Assembly (NCBI RefSeq): GCF_021018805.1
Contig: NW_026960608.1
Span: 3,038,001 to 3,102,000 of the forward strand
Origin: Prinia subflava
Taxonomy: Eukaryota > Chordata > Aves > Passeriformes > Cisticolidae
Direction of reading: 5' to 3'
DNA: 64,000 nt
Below, in pieces: positions 20,176 to 32,047 of the stretch; the first letter of the stretch is position 1, and the number at the start of each line of letters is the position of its first letter. The notes below the pieces were generated by a model that made no database searches, had not been told where the DNA came from, and worked only from the letters and a program-made list of their open reading frames with translations. A program made the position numbers and the translations under genes.

Positions 20176-21470
20176 TCAAGATTGTTTTTCTGGGCAATGC
20201 CAGGCCTCTTCCCCACACAGATGTTCAAGTGTAATATCATGTCCCTCAGTGTCCTTAGCTGCATTAGGGGTTTGATGCATCTCCTGTAATAATGTTCTTA
20301 AAGCTCTTTTCCACATACTATCCTACAGATCATACTCTGAGGGAGATAAGAGACATCTAAATAAGTCTTTGATGTCCCTAGGCACCATTTCATTAGAATT
20401 AAATGTGGCTCGAAACATGCCCTTAAATATTGCACTAGATCTGCCAAATTCAGGTTGAATTTTGCAAAGTTCTTTCTTATCCTGGTAGGAAAGTGGCTGG
20501 TATTGCCTGGTTCCATGCTTTCTACCAACATATGTGACAGGAGCAACAGAGAAAATGTTTTCATCCACATTTGCCAAAGGTCTTAAAATTTCTGCTGGTC
20601 TCCCAGTGTCTGGGGCATAGGAGGTACAGCGTTTGCAATCCCTTGGGGGTTGGGAAAAGGAGGCTCTCTCCCTCTGTCCTGGCTCGGCAGAGGAGGCTGT
20701 TCCCTTCCCCCCGCTGCAAGGGACTCGCCCCCCCCCCCCCACTGTGAGGCAATCACACCCCCCTCTGTGGCTGTAAGGCGAGACGGGCCCGCCCCCTTTG
20801 CTGCCGCCGCCACAGCCAAGAGGGAGGCAGGGGGAGGAGCGGTGGGGCGGGGCTGCAGAAGGGACAAAAGGGATTGGGAAAGGGGTATGGAGTAGGGGAG
20901 GGGATCGGGGGGAAAAAGGGATTATGGGAAGAAGGTCTGGGCGCCTGGCAGCTGCCATTATTGTCCGGCACGTGGAGTGTTGCTTCCAGGGGATCTGCAG
21001 CATGGCCAGAGCCCTGGAGAGGCATCCCACCCCTGGAGGAGTCTGCCAGAGAAAAACCTGCTGTGTTAAAGGGGTACTGTGAGGATGGTAAACCAGGGTA
21101 TAAGGGAGGGTCGGAGAGAGGGTTACATGGGGAGGTTTTCTGTGGCTGGCTGTTTTTTTGTAACTCCAGGAGATGTTTACGTGCTTGCAAAAATATGGGA
21201 ATAAATAGGGAAGCAGTGTGATCATTACCCTGTACTCTTTCTGTAATAACACTACCTACGTGGTCCCAGAATGATACAGTATCTATTTGCAAGAGGTCAG
21301 CTTCTGGGAACTCATTTTCCAGCCAGCAAACGATTTTTTTCTGCAGCCTTTTGGAAATTCTAACATTAATGAAAAGATCTTGAAGCTGTTTTAATACACT
21401 CTTTTGGTGAACAGATAACTGAATGCCCTTTTTTCGATATTTCTGAAAGCTATTTGTTCAAAATCCACCT
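20176..21470 (-). pseudogene. gag: ERV gag: matrix, proline-rich region and capsid N-terminal domain
   Basis: Matrix sequence (WLENEFPEADLLQIDTVSFW) is at about 21350-21260, with no in-frame ATG seen upstream and a TGA at its N-terminal side near 21460. A proline-rich spacer follows (about 21150-20750), where homopolymer C/G runs such as 20727-20740 shift the frame. Capsid N-terminal motifs (YQPLSYQDKKELCKIQPEFG, VPRDIKDLFRCLLS) are at about 20510-20325. At least two frameshifts. Confidence 0.75.
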
Positions 21471-22093
21471 TCCGGATGCAATAATCTGGCTCTACAGTCC
21501 TGTGTCTCCTAAATACCGAGAATACAGGCAGGGAAACTCCGGGGCTGAGATCGCTTTTTAGCGCCTTTTTTTTTTCAGCTCCGGTGGCACCGGGGTGGTC
21601 CCGCAGCCTTGCCTGGCTTGTGGGGGACCTGCCCGAGCCGGGGTTTCCCCGAAAAAAACGGCTCCCTGGGGCAGAGCGGCTCCAGGGGCCTGCGGGCTGC
21701 GACCGGAGGAAAAAAATAAGAAAAAAAGAAACAACCGCAATTCTGGCCGCAGGGTCCTAGTGCCCGCCCGCCTACCACAGTCCCGATGGTAAGAAGTTAC
21801 TCCCTCCCAGTTTGAAGGCTATTCCCGGGGTAACAGCCAAACAGAGGTACTTACCTGTTCTGTGGGAGTGTGGTGCTGAGCCAGGAGCAATTGAAGGTCC
21901 TGCCTTAAGCTCACTCGTGATTGGGCGAAAACACAAGCTACGAGCTCTATCCCTACACACTTATAGCTACAGAATGTGGCCAAAAATGCCGTAGGGGAAT
22001 TGATCTTCCCAAAAGCTTCTGAGACCCTGTTTGGGGGTCTCCAGCTCACACGTGGGCTTCTAGAAATTCATAAAAACCCAATTGGGCACAAAT
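21471..22093 (-). other. Provirus leader with degenerate primer binding site
   Basis: Directly next to the 5' LTR, the minus strand reads ATTTGTGCCCAATTGGG (about 22077-22093), which resembles a decayed Lys1,2 primer site with one base lost. The rest is non-coding leader, GC-rich at 21560-21780. Confidence 0.45.
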
Positions 22094-22420
22094 TGAAAAT
22101 AAATCCTCCTTTTTAATCCCTGCGAAGTTCCAAGCTAGCTCAGGCCTTCTCAGGCTTTGGAGGAATATTTCATAGACAAGAAAAAGGACCCAAAAGAGGC
22201 TCTGACCCTCAGCTACAGATCAAGATGTTTATTCCAGGTGGTCTCCAGAGGGAAAGAGGGCGTGCACAGAGGAACAGGGTCTTTTCTCAACTCTTGCCAG
22301 GGAGGGGCAATTTGAGACACAGCCAATGGGGTCAGAAAGGGAAGGAAGGGTCAAACTACATGGTACAAGCTCTAGGGGTCCCTGAGGGGGGAGAGACCAT
22401 TCCCACAGGGGAATGTAACA
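22094..22420 (-). repeat. 5' LTR of the provirus
   Basis: 327 bp, partner of 14280-14606. AATAAA is at 22228-22233 (complement). Followed outside by the second TCCCTG. Confidence 0.9.
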
Positions 22421-22426
22421 TCCCTG

Positions 22427-22673
22427 GACACGATAACAATAGGTTGGATTCAAACCCAGACAGAGGACCTCCACCAACCCCTTTGAAGCACGGATACACC
22501 CATATCATTGGCCAGTGAGCTAGGCGGAGTTAAAACCCTTAACCAATCATGTCTGTAAGCGCAGGAATTTTGGAAACCCTATAAGATGAGCTGCCAGACA
22601 ATAAACGTTGCTTTTGCTGTGTGATCTCAGTGTGTTAATGTCTCGTCCCTGTCTCTGACTCCACAGCGACAAC
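22427..22673 (+). repeat. 3' part of an LTR in the flank
   Basis: CCAAT near 22545, TATA-like CCCTATAAGATG near 22578, AATAAACG near 22600 and an LTR-like end CCACAGCGACA at 22673. Its start may be in the flank left of the provirus. Confidence 0.4.
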
Positions 22674-23998
22674 TGGAGGCAGGACTATATGTTATTTTGT
22701 GATTTCTCAGTAGATGAAGCCTTTGTGTACAACTTGATTGTTTTGAGCTGCAACTGCATATGGAAAATCCAGGCACAGAAAATTCTCAAAACCTTGTGCA
22801 TGCAGGCCCAAACACAGAAATGAATACAGGGTTCGACTTGAGACCTTGGAAAAGGCTATCTGCTTTAGAGACCATAAGCAAGAATGTGGGTTTATAGTTT
22901 AGACAGAGATGTGTTAAGCTGGGTAGTGGAAAGTTTTAAGGTTTTAAAGTTTGGATATAGAAGTAGTTACAGAAATAGTAAAAAGTTTTAAGGTGTAGCA
23001 AGTAGCTTTGTGTGTCATTATATGATTGGTTAAGAAAGTCCACATTGCGGCAAGTCGTGTGATACAAATTAATTAGCTATTGGTGTGAAAGTAGAAATAA
23101 TCTGTGTGGCAGTAGTTTATTGGCTAATAAACCTTTAAAACACCTTGTAACCTGTGGTCTTGTGACCACTGACCACAGATTGCTGACCTCTGTCTCATGT
23201 GGTGAAGACATTCTGACTCCTTCATGAGACTGTAGCAATAAATCATGCTTTGAAACATCGCTCAGTGGTCCCATCTCTCCTGCGTAAGCCCGACAACTGC
23301 AGTGTCATCCAGAAAGATTTTTATTTTTAGCAATGTTACTGATTTCAGCCTTCCCTTTGAGGGCACGCTGACTCCGTGTGTCTGTTCCTCTGTCATCCTC
23401 AGTATGTGCTTAACTTTGTTAGAAATGGCTTTTTATTCTTTGCTGCTTCTCAAGTTGATGGTGTAGAGGCTTTGCTTTGTATCTCAGATCAGTTAGATCA
23501 GTTGCTGGGTCAGTGCCTGCAGTCAAGCCAGGTCCCCTACATTTCTGTCCCTCTCCTTTCTCTTCCCCATCTTCAGAGGAGGTGTGGGGAAGGGGAGTTT
23601 GCCTCCCTGTATCAGTTACCCTAGCCTAGACAGACTTAAACTGCGTGGGTGGAATAATAGCACTGAATTGGCCATGGCACCCAAGACAATTTTCCCAAGA
23701 GCATTGTCCCCACACAGGGTTAGCAACATGAACCCCAGCCTCTACTGGTCATGCTTTCTGTCAGAACCACATCCTGAAGAATAATAGTGTGACTGCAGTC
23801 CCTCTCTGTATGGTGCTGGGTGAGTATTTCCCTACATCCTTGAGGCCCAGTGCATAGGGTGCCACGGGGAGGCAAGCACATGTGGACTTCCAGTTGGATT
23901 TTAGAGTGAAACTGGGTAGATGTTTAACCCAGTTCTCCAGCAGCAGCATCTTCTGCTTTGTGTGGTTTAAACAATCTTGGCAGCAGTCTGCAGAGTGT
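22674..23998. other. Mostly unrecognised, one LTR-like end
   Basis: AATAAATC near 23239 and a CCGACA end near 23294 suggest another LTR tail. From 23300 to 23998 nothing is recognised. Confidence 0.3.
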
Positions 23999-24003
23999 CC
24001 TGG

Positions 24004-24812
24004 TGTCTTAGGTTATATAACCAAAAAATGTGTGTTCTATTTCATCTGTTGAAACCAGTTGGGAAGATGTTGTTTTTTTCCTTTATCTCTTGTGACTCCA
24101 GGGGGGAGGGTGGTGGATGCCTTCTGTTAATGGGCCAGTTGTTAAAACCAGGGGAGCAATGTTCCTTATCTCTTCCACAATGCATCCTCCCTCCAAGAGG
24201 ATATCTGCTGTTAATGAGCCATTAAGGCTCATCATATGACTGATAAAATTAAATCATTCCATTGTGAGATGCTCCACCCAGTGGGAGGAGCCAAGCATTC
24301 CTACCTGGATAAAACCTGAAATTCAGAACAGCAGGGCATCCTCTTTTCCACTAGATTCTCAGAGGAAGACCAGACTCATCTCACGGCCACTTCAAGATCA
24401 TCTCTACTCCAATCGAACCACATCTGTCATCATCTCTACTCCAAGAGAACCACATCTGTCACTCCAGGAGGACTTATTTGGACTGCTTCCAACACCCTGG
24501 CCAACAGGGTGTCAGGTTGTATTCCTGACTCTGTCAAGGTTTTCTAAGATGTTTTTTTTGTTTGCTTGCTTGGTTTTTTTGGTTTTTGTGGGATTTTTTT
24601 TTCTGTTGGTTTTTTTTTTTATTATTTTTGTATTACTGCGCTTGCATTTTTAATATTCCCGGTAAAGAACTGTTACTCCTATTCCCATATTTTTGCCTGA
24701 ATGTTCCTAATTGCAAAATTGTAATAATTTGGAAGGAAAGAGTTTTACATTCTCCATTGCAAGGGAAACTCCAGTTTTCTCTGACAGATACCTGTCTTTC
24801 CAAACCAAGACA
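24004..24812 (+). mobile_element. Solo LTR, ERVL-type family C (809 bp), TSD CCTGG
   Basis: It runs TGTCTTAGG to CAAACCAAGACA and is flanked by CCTGG at 23999-24003 and 24813-24817. The tail (AAAGAACTGTTA then TAATAATTTGGA and CTGTCTTTCCAAACCAAGACA) is shared with 55032-55831 and 56350-57058. A five-base duplication suits ERVL-class integrases. Confidence 0.8.
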
Positions 24813-24817
24813 CCTGG

Positions 24818-26340
24818 GAGGATGGCAAATGTCAGTGATTTCACAACTGGTTTCATCAATTTTTTGCTTTTATTTTTTTTCCCCTTCTGAAACTTGCAGA
24901 TTTGTAAATAAAATATTTTCTAGCCTTTAAAATCTAGTATAAAATATCTGGGGTTTGATGTTTGCTGGCACAGTGTTGGTGGTTGCACTGTCATCTGGCA
25001 GCATCCCAGTTGCAAGGCGTGCTCATGGGGTAACCAGACCACGTTGAAGCTCTTGCTTTATCCTGATCTGGTGCTCAAAAAGAAGGAGAAAAGAGAAATT
25101 TCCCCAGACTAGATGCTAAAATAGAGGTGTCATGATGGGATGTGTCTGGCTGAGGGACACTGAGTCTTTGCTTGATGCCTTTTTCAGAGCTTGCCTTTGC
25201 ATAGGGGGAGATGCAACAGGGTCCCACAGTCCCATGGGAGCTGCCCTCATCTTACCCCATGAGTCTGATTTCCCACTTCCCAAGAAGTGGAAGATAAGCT
25301 GGATTTTTGACTGACAGACACCTCACTTTAAAACTATAAAAAGCCACACCAAACTTTCACAAAGCAGAAACTTTCTATAGGTTTCCCTGGAAATGTGTGG
25401 TGTTTCCCCCATGAGTAGGGATGCCTGCTTCGAGGTTACTCCCCAGGGATTAAGTAAAAGGAATCTGTGTACATTATCATCATTTCGGTAGTAAGTTACA
25501 TTTGACTCCTAATCAATACTATTTCTTTTGCTAGCTTTAATACAGATACCTTAATATCATGCACTGTTTTATGTTATGTTGCAATCTACTGGTAGTTCTT
25601 TTTAGTTTTATACTGTGCAGTAACTCTGATTGAGATCTTTTACCTGTTATCTCTTGTCTGTTTAATAAATAATTCATTTTATAAATAGACCTGATCTGCC
25701 ATCCTTAGAACTTGCAGACCAGAGTGAGTCCTTAAATTTAAACTGTTGCCAAAATATGAGGCTAAAGCAGGATTTGTCTGAAGCTCCCACTCATCCCGTG
25801 ACAGAATTGCTGCCTGGATAAGGGCTATCTATCCCTGCACAAGCTGGGCATGGGTTTAGGTATCCTTATGGCTCTGCTTTTTGATGGCCATGTGCAGCTG
25901 GACTCCTCTGGGCATCCACAAATGAAAGATAAAAAGACAGTGGGAAGAGCAGAGCTTGTTCCATCCCATCCCTGAGCCAGCACCAGAGTGGAGACTTGTG
26001 CGGTTCGTTAGTGTGCTTATCAATTTGAATTTTCTAGATCTGCTGCTAACTAATCCCATCACATCCTTTCAAGGGGTCTAGGTGGGTAAGAATGATTATC
26101 CCCATTTTCAGATAACAGGATCACAGAGGTTAAGGCATCTTGGTGGATGAGCAGGGATTGCAGCTCACCTCCCGACTCCTGCTATATGCTCCTTTCCCTG
26201 CACCACAAGCTGTATCCCTGTCATGGTTTGACACTGGCTAAATGCCAGGCACTTACAAAAGTCATTCGTTTATCCTCTTCTGTTACAGTTGGGCAGAGGA
26301 GAGAGAAAAAAATTGATGAAGGGCTCATGAGTTAAGGACT
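24818..26340. other. Unrecognised, with an LTR-like tail
   Basis: TTTAATAAATAATTCATTTTATAAATAGACC near 25660-25690 resembles an avian LTR polyadenylation region. No gene is seen. Confidence 0.3.
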
Positions 26341-26820
26341 AGGATAAAAAAACACTTTAAGGGCAAAATAGGTTCAAATTTAAAGGTATAAAGTAAATTT
26401 ATTATTAACAGAGTTAGAGGAGGATAGTGAGAAGTAAAATAAGCCTTTAAAACACCTTTTTTCCCCCAGTTCCTCCCTCCTTCCCACCGACAGAGCTGGG
26501 AGACAGGGTGTGGGGGTTTTGGTCAGTTTGTCACTGGAGATCTTTTTCCATTCTCTCTGGGAGAGGAGGTTTTTATCTGCTATGCCATGAGGTCCCTCCC
26601 ATGGGCAAAGTCTTCCCAAAACTCTTGTGGCTAGGGTCACTTGTCCACGGGGTGCAGTCTTTGAAGGATAGGCTCCTCTAGTTTGGAAGCAAGGGCCCTC
26701 TCTCTCTCTATTCAAGTCTCTAACTAGACCACAGCTTTTTCTAATATCCATCTTCTCTGGCATGAGCACTTTTTCCATGGGCTGCAAGTGGATTTTTGTA
26801 TCCCCTGTGGCCTTCATGCA
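26341..26820 (-). repeat. LTR-like segment (minus sense)
   Basis: In the minus sense, CTCCTCTAACTCTGTTAATAATAAATTTACTTTATACC at about 26425-26386 matches the general form of an LTR polyadenylation region. Edges not defined. Confidence 0.35.
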
Positions 26821-27191
26821 TTACAAGGGGACAGTTTGTTTTACTATAGTCTTCACAACAGCTTGCAGAGGAATGTCAGCTCCAATGTCCTCACTTTCTC
26901 TTCTTCTCTGACTAGAAAAAACCTGCTACTTGTAGGTATCATTGTCAACAGGTTCCACTAATTCAAAGATTCTTGCAAGATCCTGCAGCGCTGAGAAGTT
27001 GATCTCGCCTAGGTTCCCTGTTGGGGAATTGCTGGTCATGCTGTCGCTGCTGGCCAGATGACCCTGCTAGTGCTGTTTAATGCCTCTTTTCATGTGGGGT
27101 GCTGGGAAGGGGAAGCTGCTGCCGCCACCGCCGTCTCTGCCCTTCTGCTCGCACCGGCTAGCTAGGGGCGGCCAGGCAGCCAAGGCTTGCC

Positions 27192-28757
27192 ATGGATCGC
27201 GCCGAGATGGCAACGGCCAGGGTCATGTATCCCTGCAGGCTGTGCCATTATGGAGGCCACCACAGTGGCGGCCATGACGCCTCCCCAACCCTGGAGGAAA
27301 AAAGTGCCCGTCCGTGTTGCGGTGTGTTTGTCCAGGATAGATTTCATGAATTTCATCAAGAACTCATGAAACCTTTTTGAATTGGTCCTGAATGCTGTGA
27401 CAAATGTTTAACCAACTGTTCTAAGTTTAGGCTCAAAACAGAAGGCTGTGCAATTAAGGATTTTAAGATTGACTATACTATAACCCAAATTTGTACTGAT
27501 CCCCAAAAAAATGAGGTTAAGATAACTCAACCAATGCCAACACTAAGAGAAACCACGGCTACTCAAATCACTTTAGAACCCATAGCTCCCATAATTACCA
27601 AAATTAGGCCATATGCTGTTAAGAAGACAGGAATTCAAAAATTGCTAGTTAATCCAAAGTGGTCATTAAAACGGGTAGAGATGGCAATACACATGAATGC
27701 CTCTGCCATTCGACCGGAGTGTGCTCCATTCTTAAGGACCTCTTTCATGGATTGGACCAGCTAGTTGCAGAAGCATATGCCTTATATGTCCAGACAGAGG
27801 AAACACCTTACTAGGTTATTGGTAACAGGACTAAGGGTTTTAAACACAATGGATTCTGAAGTATTAATGAACAAATTGACAGTAAATGGCAGTAATATAG
27901 TCAAATTGCAACAACCTTTACAATCTTCCTTATTAGCATTAGGTACCAGCCAGTGAAAGTTGTCCAAAATATTACCAGACTGAGAAAACACAGAAGAGCA
28001 GAATCATCAGATGATAATTAACACCTTAGGCACAGCTAGTAAGAACATTTCTTTAGCTCTTAGGTGTACACAAGCACAGTTATGGATGCAATCAGTGGCG
28101 GCCTCAGTCATTAGGGACGGGGGAGAAGGCATATTCCTTGTCGAAATCCATAAAGTTGTTTGGGATAATGCCTCAGATCTAGAAAAAGAGCTCCAATCCT
28201 GGTGGGTTCCAGTTAATTTTACTTATAATCCCATGACAAATACGGTAACGGCTTTTGTTTTAACCATATATGATGCATCAGTAAGCGTGATACATCCAAT
28301 TGTTGCTTTAGAGCTAAATCGTGAAGGGACCATACTATATCCTTCTGAACACAGAATGTGGGCACGGAAAGTTGAAAGAAGGTGGCGAACTGTTAACTTA
28401 GAATCCTGCTCAATGAGGGAACGATTAGGGCTTATATGTAAAGGCAGTGTAGGTGATGATAAAGATATTTGTTTAGATACAGAACAAAGCATTTGTTACT
28501 TTGAAATGCATCCCATTAATCAGACAGTCCTGCTTATCTAAACAGGACAAGGTTGTGTCTGCCTCAGAACAGCATGCCCCACTATAATGGTGGATGAGAT
28601 CATTGTGAATGAAACTCGGTTTAACCTGTGCATTTGTAACTTTGTCAAAATTGAAAGATGTGACTTTTCCTACCAGGCACCTGTCATATCGTACCAACAT
28701 ATAAAGGTGAACTTGACTACTGTCCAAAAAATATTGCCTGTGCCTATAAATGCCGTC
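27192..28757 (+). pseudogene. env: ERV envelope surface-subunit pseudogene
   Basis: One reading frame (27381-28757) carries a Cys-rich start (CCDKC, NC, GC), then GSNIVKLQQPLQSSLLALGT, LWMQSVAASVIR, KELQSWWVPVNFTY and a Cys-rich end (CICNFVKIERCDFSY), broken by stops at 27378, 27762, 27954, about 27981 and 28539. The ATG at 27192 is in the same frame but I see no clear signal peptide. A membrane-anchored continuation lies at 29263-29755 beyond an inserted segment. The mix of conserved Trp, Cys and glycosylation sites with the downstream transmembrane part identifies a retroviral Env, in a group different from the provirus at 14 kb. I cannot name the group with certainty. Confidence 0.6.
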
Positions 28758-29262
28758 ATGTGCCTGGTGATAAGGCACTTTGCAGAGGCACGACACAGCC
28801 CCCGGGGTCCTAAGAGTCCTAAGCGGTTGCTGCTGGGTCAGTGTAGAAAGGAGCAAAGTGGGCTTCACATGCAGTCTGAGATTTCTTTATTATCACGTCA
28901 CATAACTCGAATATTGTGCAGAGGTCAAGACCAGGGACAAAGCCAGGACCGTGGGTTCTAAGGGACAGAATCTAGGTGGGGTTTAGGGTCAAGGGGCCAA
29001 TAGGGACAAGACCAGGGAGGAACACAGAGTGAAGTTTACAAAACATAAAGCCAGTGTGAAGGCTAATATAAGGAGGTTTATAGAAACAAACCAATGGAGC
29101 TTTGAAGAATGGGGGATTCCCCAAGGGGCAGTCCAGACAGGGGCTGGTACCGGGGAGGATGGACAGGGAACATTCAGGAATACAGGTAGGTATCAGGGAA
29201 GACAGACAACCCAGACTAAACCACCACCCGGGGGGGAGGGGGGGGAGGGGGAAGGAATAAAC
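28758..29262 (-). mobile_element. Insertion in env, possibly a solo LTR (minus sense)
   Basis: About 505 bp that interrupts the env frame. It starts TGTGCCTGGTG, ends AATAAACCA, and in the minus sense has AATAAAG near 28890. No clear target duplication, so the edges are provisional and some env may have been lost. Confidence 0.4.
29223..29253 (+). other. G-rich tract, possible G-quadruplex
   Basis: Runs of seven, eight or more and five G are separated by single A. Confidence 0.5.
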
Positions 29263-29755
29263 CATGGGGTATAAAACCACAAAATTACACATTGCAACAT
29301 CTAAGGATGAACTGAACTTAACTTTGGTTGCACAATTGTTGAAATATAATGAATTAAAGGAAATTCTTAAAGAAATTAAAAATGAAGGAAAGACAACTTT
29401 GATTACAATACACCATGACACAGAGACTATACAGAGAGTATTTAAAAGATTAGAAGAAGACCCATCCCATCATTGGTGGGATGTGCTTTTTGGATGGTCA
29501 TCAACAGCAACCGGCTTACTCAATACCCTGGTTCATCCAATTGTTGTTTTGCTCATTTTAGTTGGTGTAAGTTTGATCTTGTCTGTTATAATACTTGTTT
29601 GGAATTGGACAATGCTGCAAGGAGTAGCAGCTTTGACTTCACTATCAAGAGCATATGGTACAGTTTTGAGACACCTACCACACAACTTAGATATATTAGG
29701 AAGAATCTATATATTAGTAAAAGAATTTACTAACCTTGAAGAAGTGGGGAAATGA
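29263..29755 (+). pseudogene. env: ERV envelope transmembrane-subunit remnant
   Basis: The frame includes a heptad-rich segment (LLKYNELKEILKEIKNEG), then HHWWDVLFGWSSTATG before a strongly apolar membrane span (HPIVVLLILVGVSLILSVII) and a tail of about 55 residues ending at the TGA at 29753. It is the continuation of the env pseudogene at 27192-28757, in a different frame because of the inserted segment. The fusion peptide and any CX6CC motif are not visible and may have been lost at the insertion. Confidence 0.6.
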
Positions 29756-30340
29756 ATCATCATTTTAAAGAGTTAAGATTTTAGCTAAGGGTTAGAAGCA
29801 ATTTATATTGATCAGGATGTAAGTAGGTTAATGATTATTAGATGCTTAAGCTAGAGCTAATTGTTATATTGTTTGCCACTATGAGCTTGTTTCAGTTCTG
29901 TTTATAGAAGGAAGTGGAGTAAGTGAACCGCTATAAGAACAGATTGAAACCAGTAGAACAATGACCAGCACCTGGACTTTATATTAATCAGTCATGAAGC
30001 AGGGGACCTTGGATCGTGCCAGAGGGTCACGGAGACCTGATGAAGACATTCCTTACTTTATCCTTCAAGACCACTGACCCAATTCAAGAGAAGAATTGCC
30101 CAGGCATGAAGGACTAATAGCCTCATTTTAATACAGAGCGGGGATGGGAGATGCTGGGGTTATGCATATGTATTGTATGTAAGATCTTGGGAAATAAACA
30201 GAGGGCAAAGAACCTTCTACGGCGCGGTCACGCCTTTCGGAGATGATTCCCTGTAAGAGATGGTCTGAAGATCCCTCATCTGCCTCATGACCATTGCCAA
30301 AAGACAGAGACTGAAACCCTAAAACCCCAACACAGAAATT
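29756..30340 (+). repeat. Probable 3' LTR region behind env
   Basis: GGAAATAAACAGAGGG near 30190 and an LTR-like end AAAACCCCAACA near 30332 follow the env end by the expected distance. The start is not defined. Confidence 0.35.
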
Positions 30341-31106
30341 CCGGCCTGGCTGATGGGGGATGTCAGCCAAGTGTTGCCTGCAGGTGTGCTCGCTGGACCA
30401 AAAACCGGTATAACCCATGCAGGAACAGTGGGTAAGTCACGCTGTACTGGCTATGCTTGCTGCAGAATGGCCTGTCCTGTACCTGTTCCCCTCAATGGAC
30501 CTCATACAGATCTCCCCACCTTTTGGCCAGCTGCCTGTCGCTTTGGAAAGACTAAAAAACTCTCTAAGTAAACTGAAATTTGAGATCTCCCCACAGAAGA
30601 AGATGGATCTATTGGCGGACAACCACGAGGACTTAGTCTCTTCTGTTGGTAGCTATTCCCCCCCCCTTCTCTCTCTCTCTCCCTCTCCCTCTCTCTCCTC
30701 TGTCGCATTTCATCGCAGAGCTGAGACTGCAGGTGGAAAATCGCCGCATTTCTGAGGAATTCAGGAATAAACCAAGGGAGCTGGGGAAGCCTCAGAAAGC
30801 CATTTCGGTGAGTGAAAAGAAGCACCCAGTTTTTCAGTAGTTGAGAGAGACATTTATTTTTATTTTAATTGTAAGTTAGCAATTTAAGACTTAAATTTTG
30901 AGAAGAAAGAGATCAAAAAACTTGTTAAATGAGTCTATAAACAGTTCCAGAACTCTATGGCAGCAGAAAAACTTATATGGGACTTTTAGGACAGATTGGG
31001 GTGAAAATTATACAATCTGGAGAAAAAAGAGAGACCTACTTTGAAATGATGTCCCATTTTCGGACTATTGTAGACTTTGTAACATCAGAAGGTGAAAAAG
31101 CCCTCA
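30341..31106. other. Unrecognised, includes a CT simple repeat
   Basis: A pyrimidine tract of C-run plus (CT)n lies at about 30657-30705. No gene recognised. Confidence 0.4.
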
Positions 31107-32047
31107 GTACTGACCCGCGGAAAAACTCTAAAACTCAGAGACAAAGTGAGTTTTAAAGTAGGTATGTAGTTTATTCAGCGCTGGGGGCGATGCGGGATAG
31201 CTCTCAAAGGCATGTACAGCCCCTCGCTCACTCACGTTTTCTTTTATCCTATAGTATGTTACATATGCAGCAAGTTTCGCAATACCCCCATGCATATTCA
31301 TCCCTCGGCTCCCCCCCTTCCTATGTTAATTAGCTTATCAGTCTTTTGTGCCTTCGTAGTTGCCTCTGGTGGTCTGCTCAGGAGTCTTCGGGATGAAGAA
31401 AATAGTCTTCCTATTGAGATGAACTTCTGACCCTTCTGCCTTGCGCATGCTCACTGATCCTCTGGTCATAGTTTAAGCTATAAGGCCAGTCTTATCTGGT
31501 CCTGGGGGCCTGAGGAGCCTCGTTATCTCAGTATCTCTGATAATCTTGTATTCTTGTCTCCTGTTTTGGTAAACATCCTTCACCTTGTCAGACATCCTTG
31601 CATTCCTCTTTATTGTTCCCAAACATAGCCCTGTCTCTTCCCTCCTTAGGTGTTATAAATACTCAGCCAATTCCCAATTAATAAAATAATTTTTATTAAT
31701 TAAAGAATTAACAAACAGAAATTTTGGACAAGCCAGCAATCAGAAGTTCAGTGTCGAGTCCAGGGATCGGCACTGGGTGAACCCCTGTTCACGAATTCAG
31801 TCCGTTTAGGGGTCCCCTTATAAACAGTTTATTTTGCCTGTGGCCCCCATAGTTCTTTGTCCCTTCTTTTCCTTCATATTCATATGAGTCTCTTTCTGCC
31901 GTCCAGTCTGCTGAATGGGGCTTCCGAGGGAAAGATGAATAATAAGTCCGTTTCTCAGAAAGCCTGAATAGGGAGATGAAATTCTGCATAGAGGGGCGTC
32001 TTTCCCGATATTGCTGCCAGATCCATATCGTTCTTGATGGCTGGGCA

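Larger units (their letters stand above)
14274..22426 (-). mobile_element. Complete beta-like provirus with env, TSD TCCCTG
   Basis: Two 327-bp LTRs (14280-14606 and 22094-22420) enclose env, pol, pro and gag on the minus strand, in the standard order. The whole is flanked by identical TCCCTG at 14274-14279 and 22421-22426. The six-base duplication, a dUTPase before the protease, a single Cys-His knuckle in nucleocapsid and the RT type point to a betaretrovirus-like avian ERV, while the transmembrane part of env is of the gamma type with CX6CC. By eye the LTRs differ at 9 of 327 positions, all transitions, so the insertion is moderately young. gag, pro and pol are broken; env is open. Confidence 0.9.

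Noticed and set aside
30417..30755. Frame with FEISPQKK resembling a stretch of retroviral reverse transcriptase
   Set aside because: The similarity is eight residues only; no YxDD or other motif around it.
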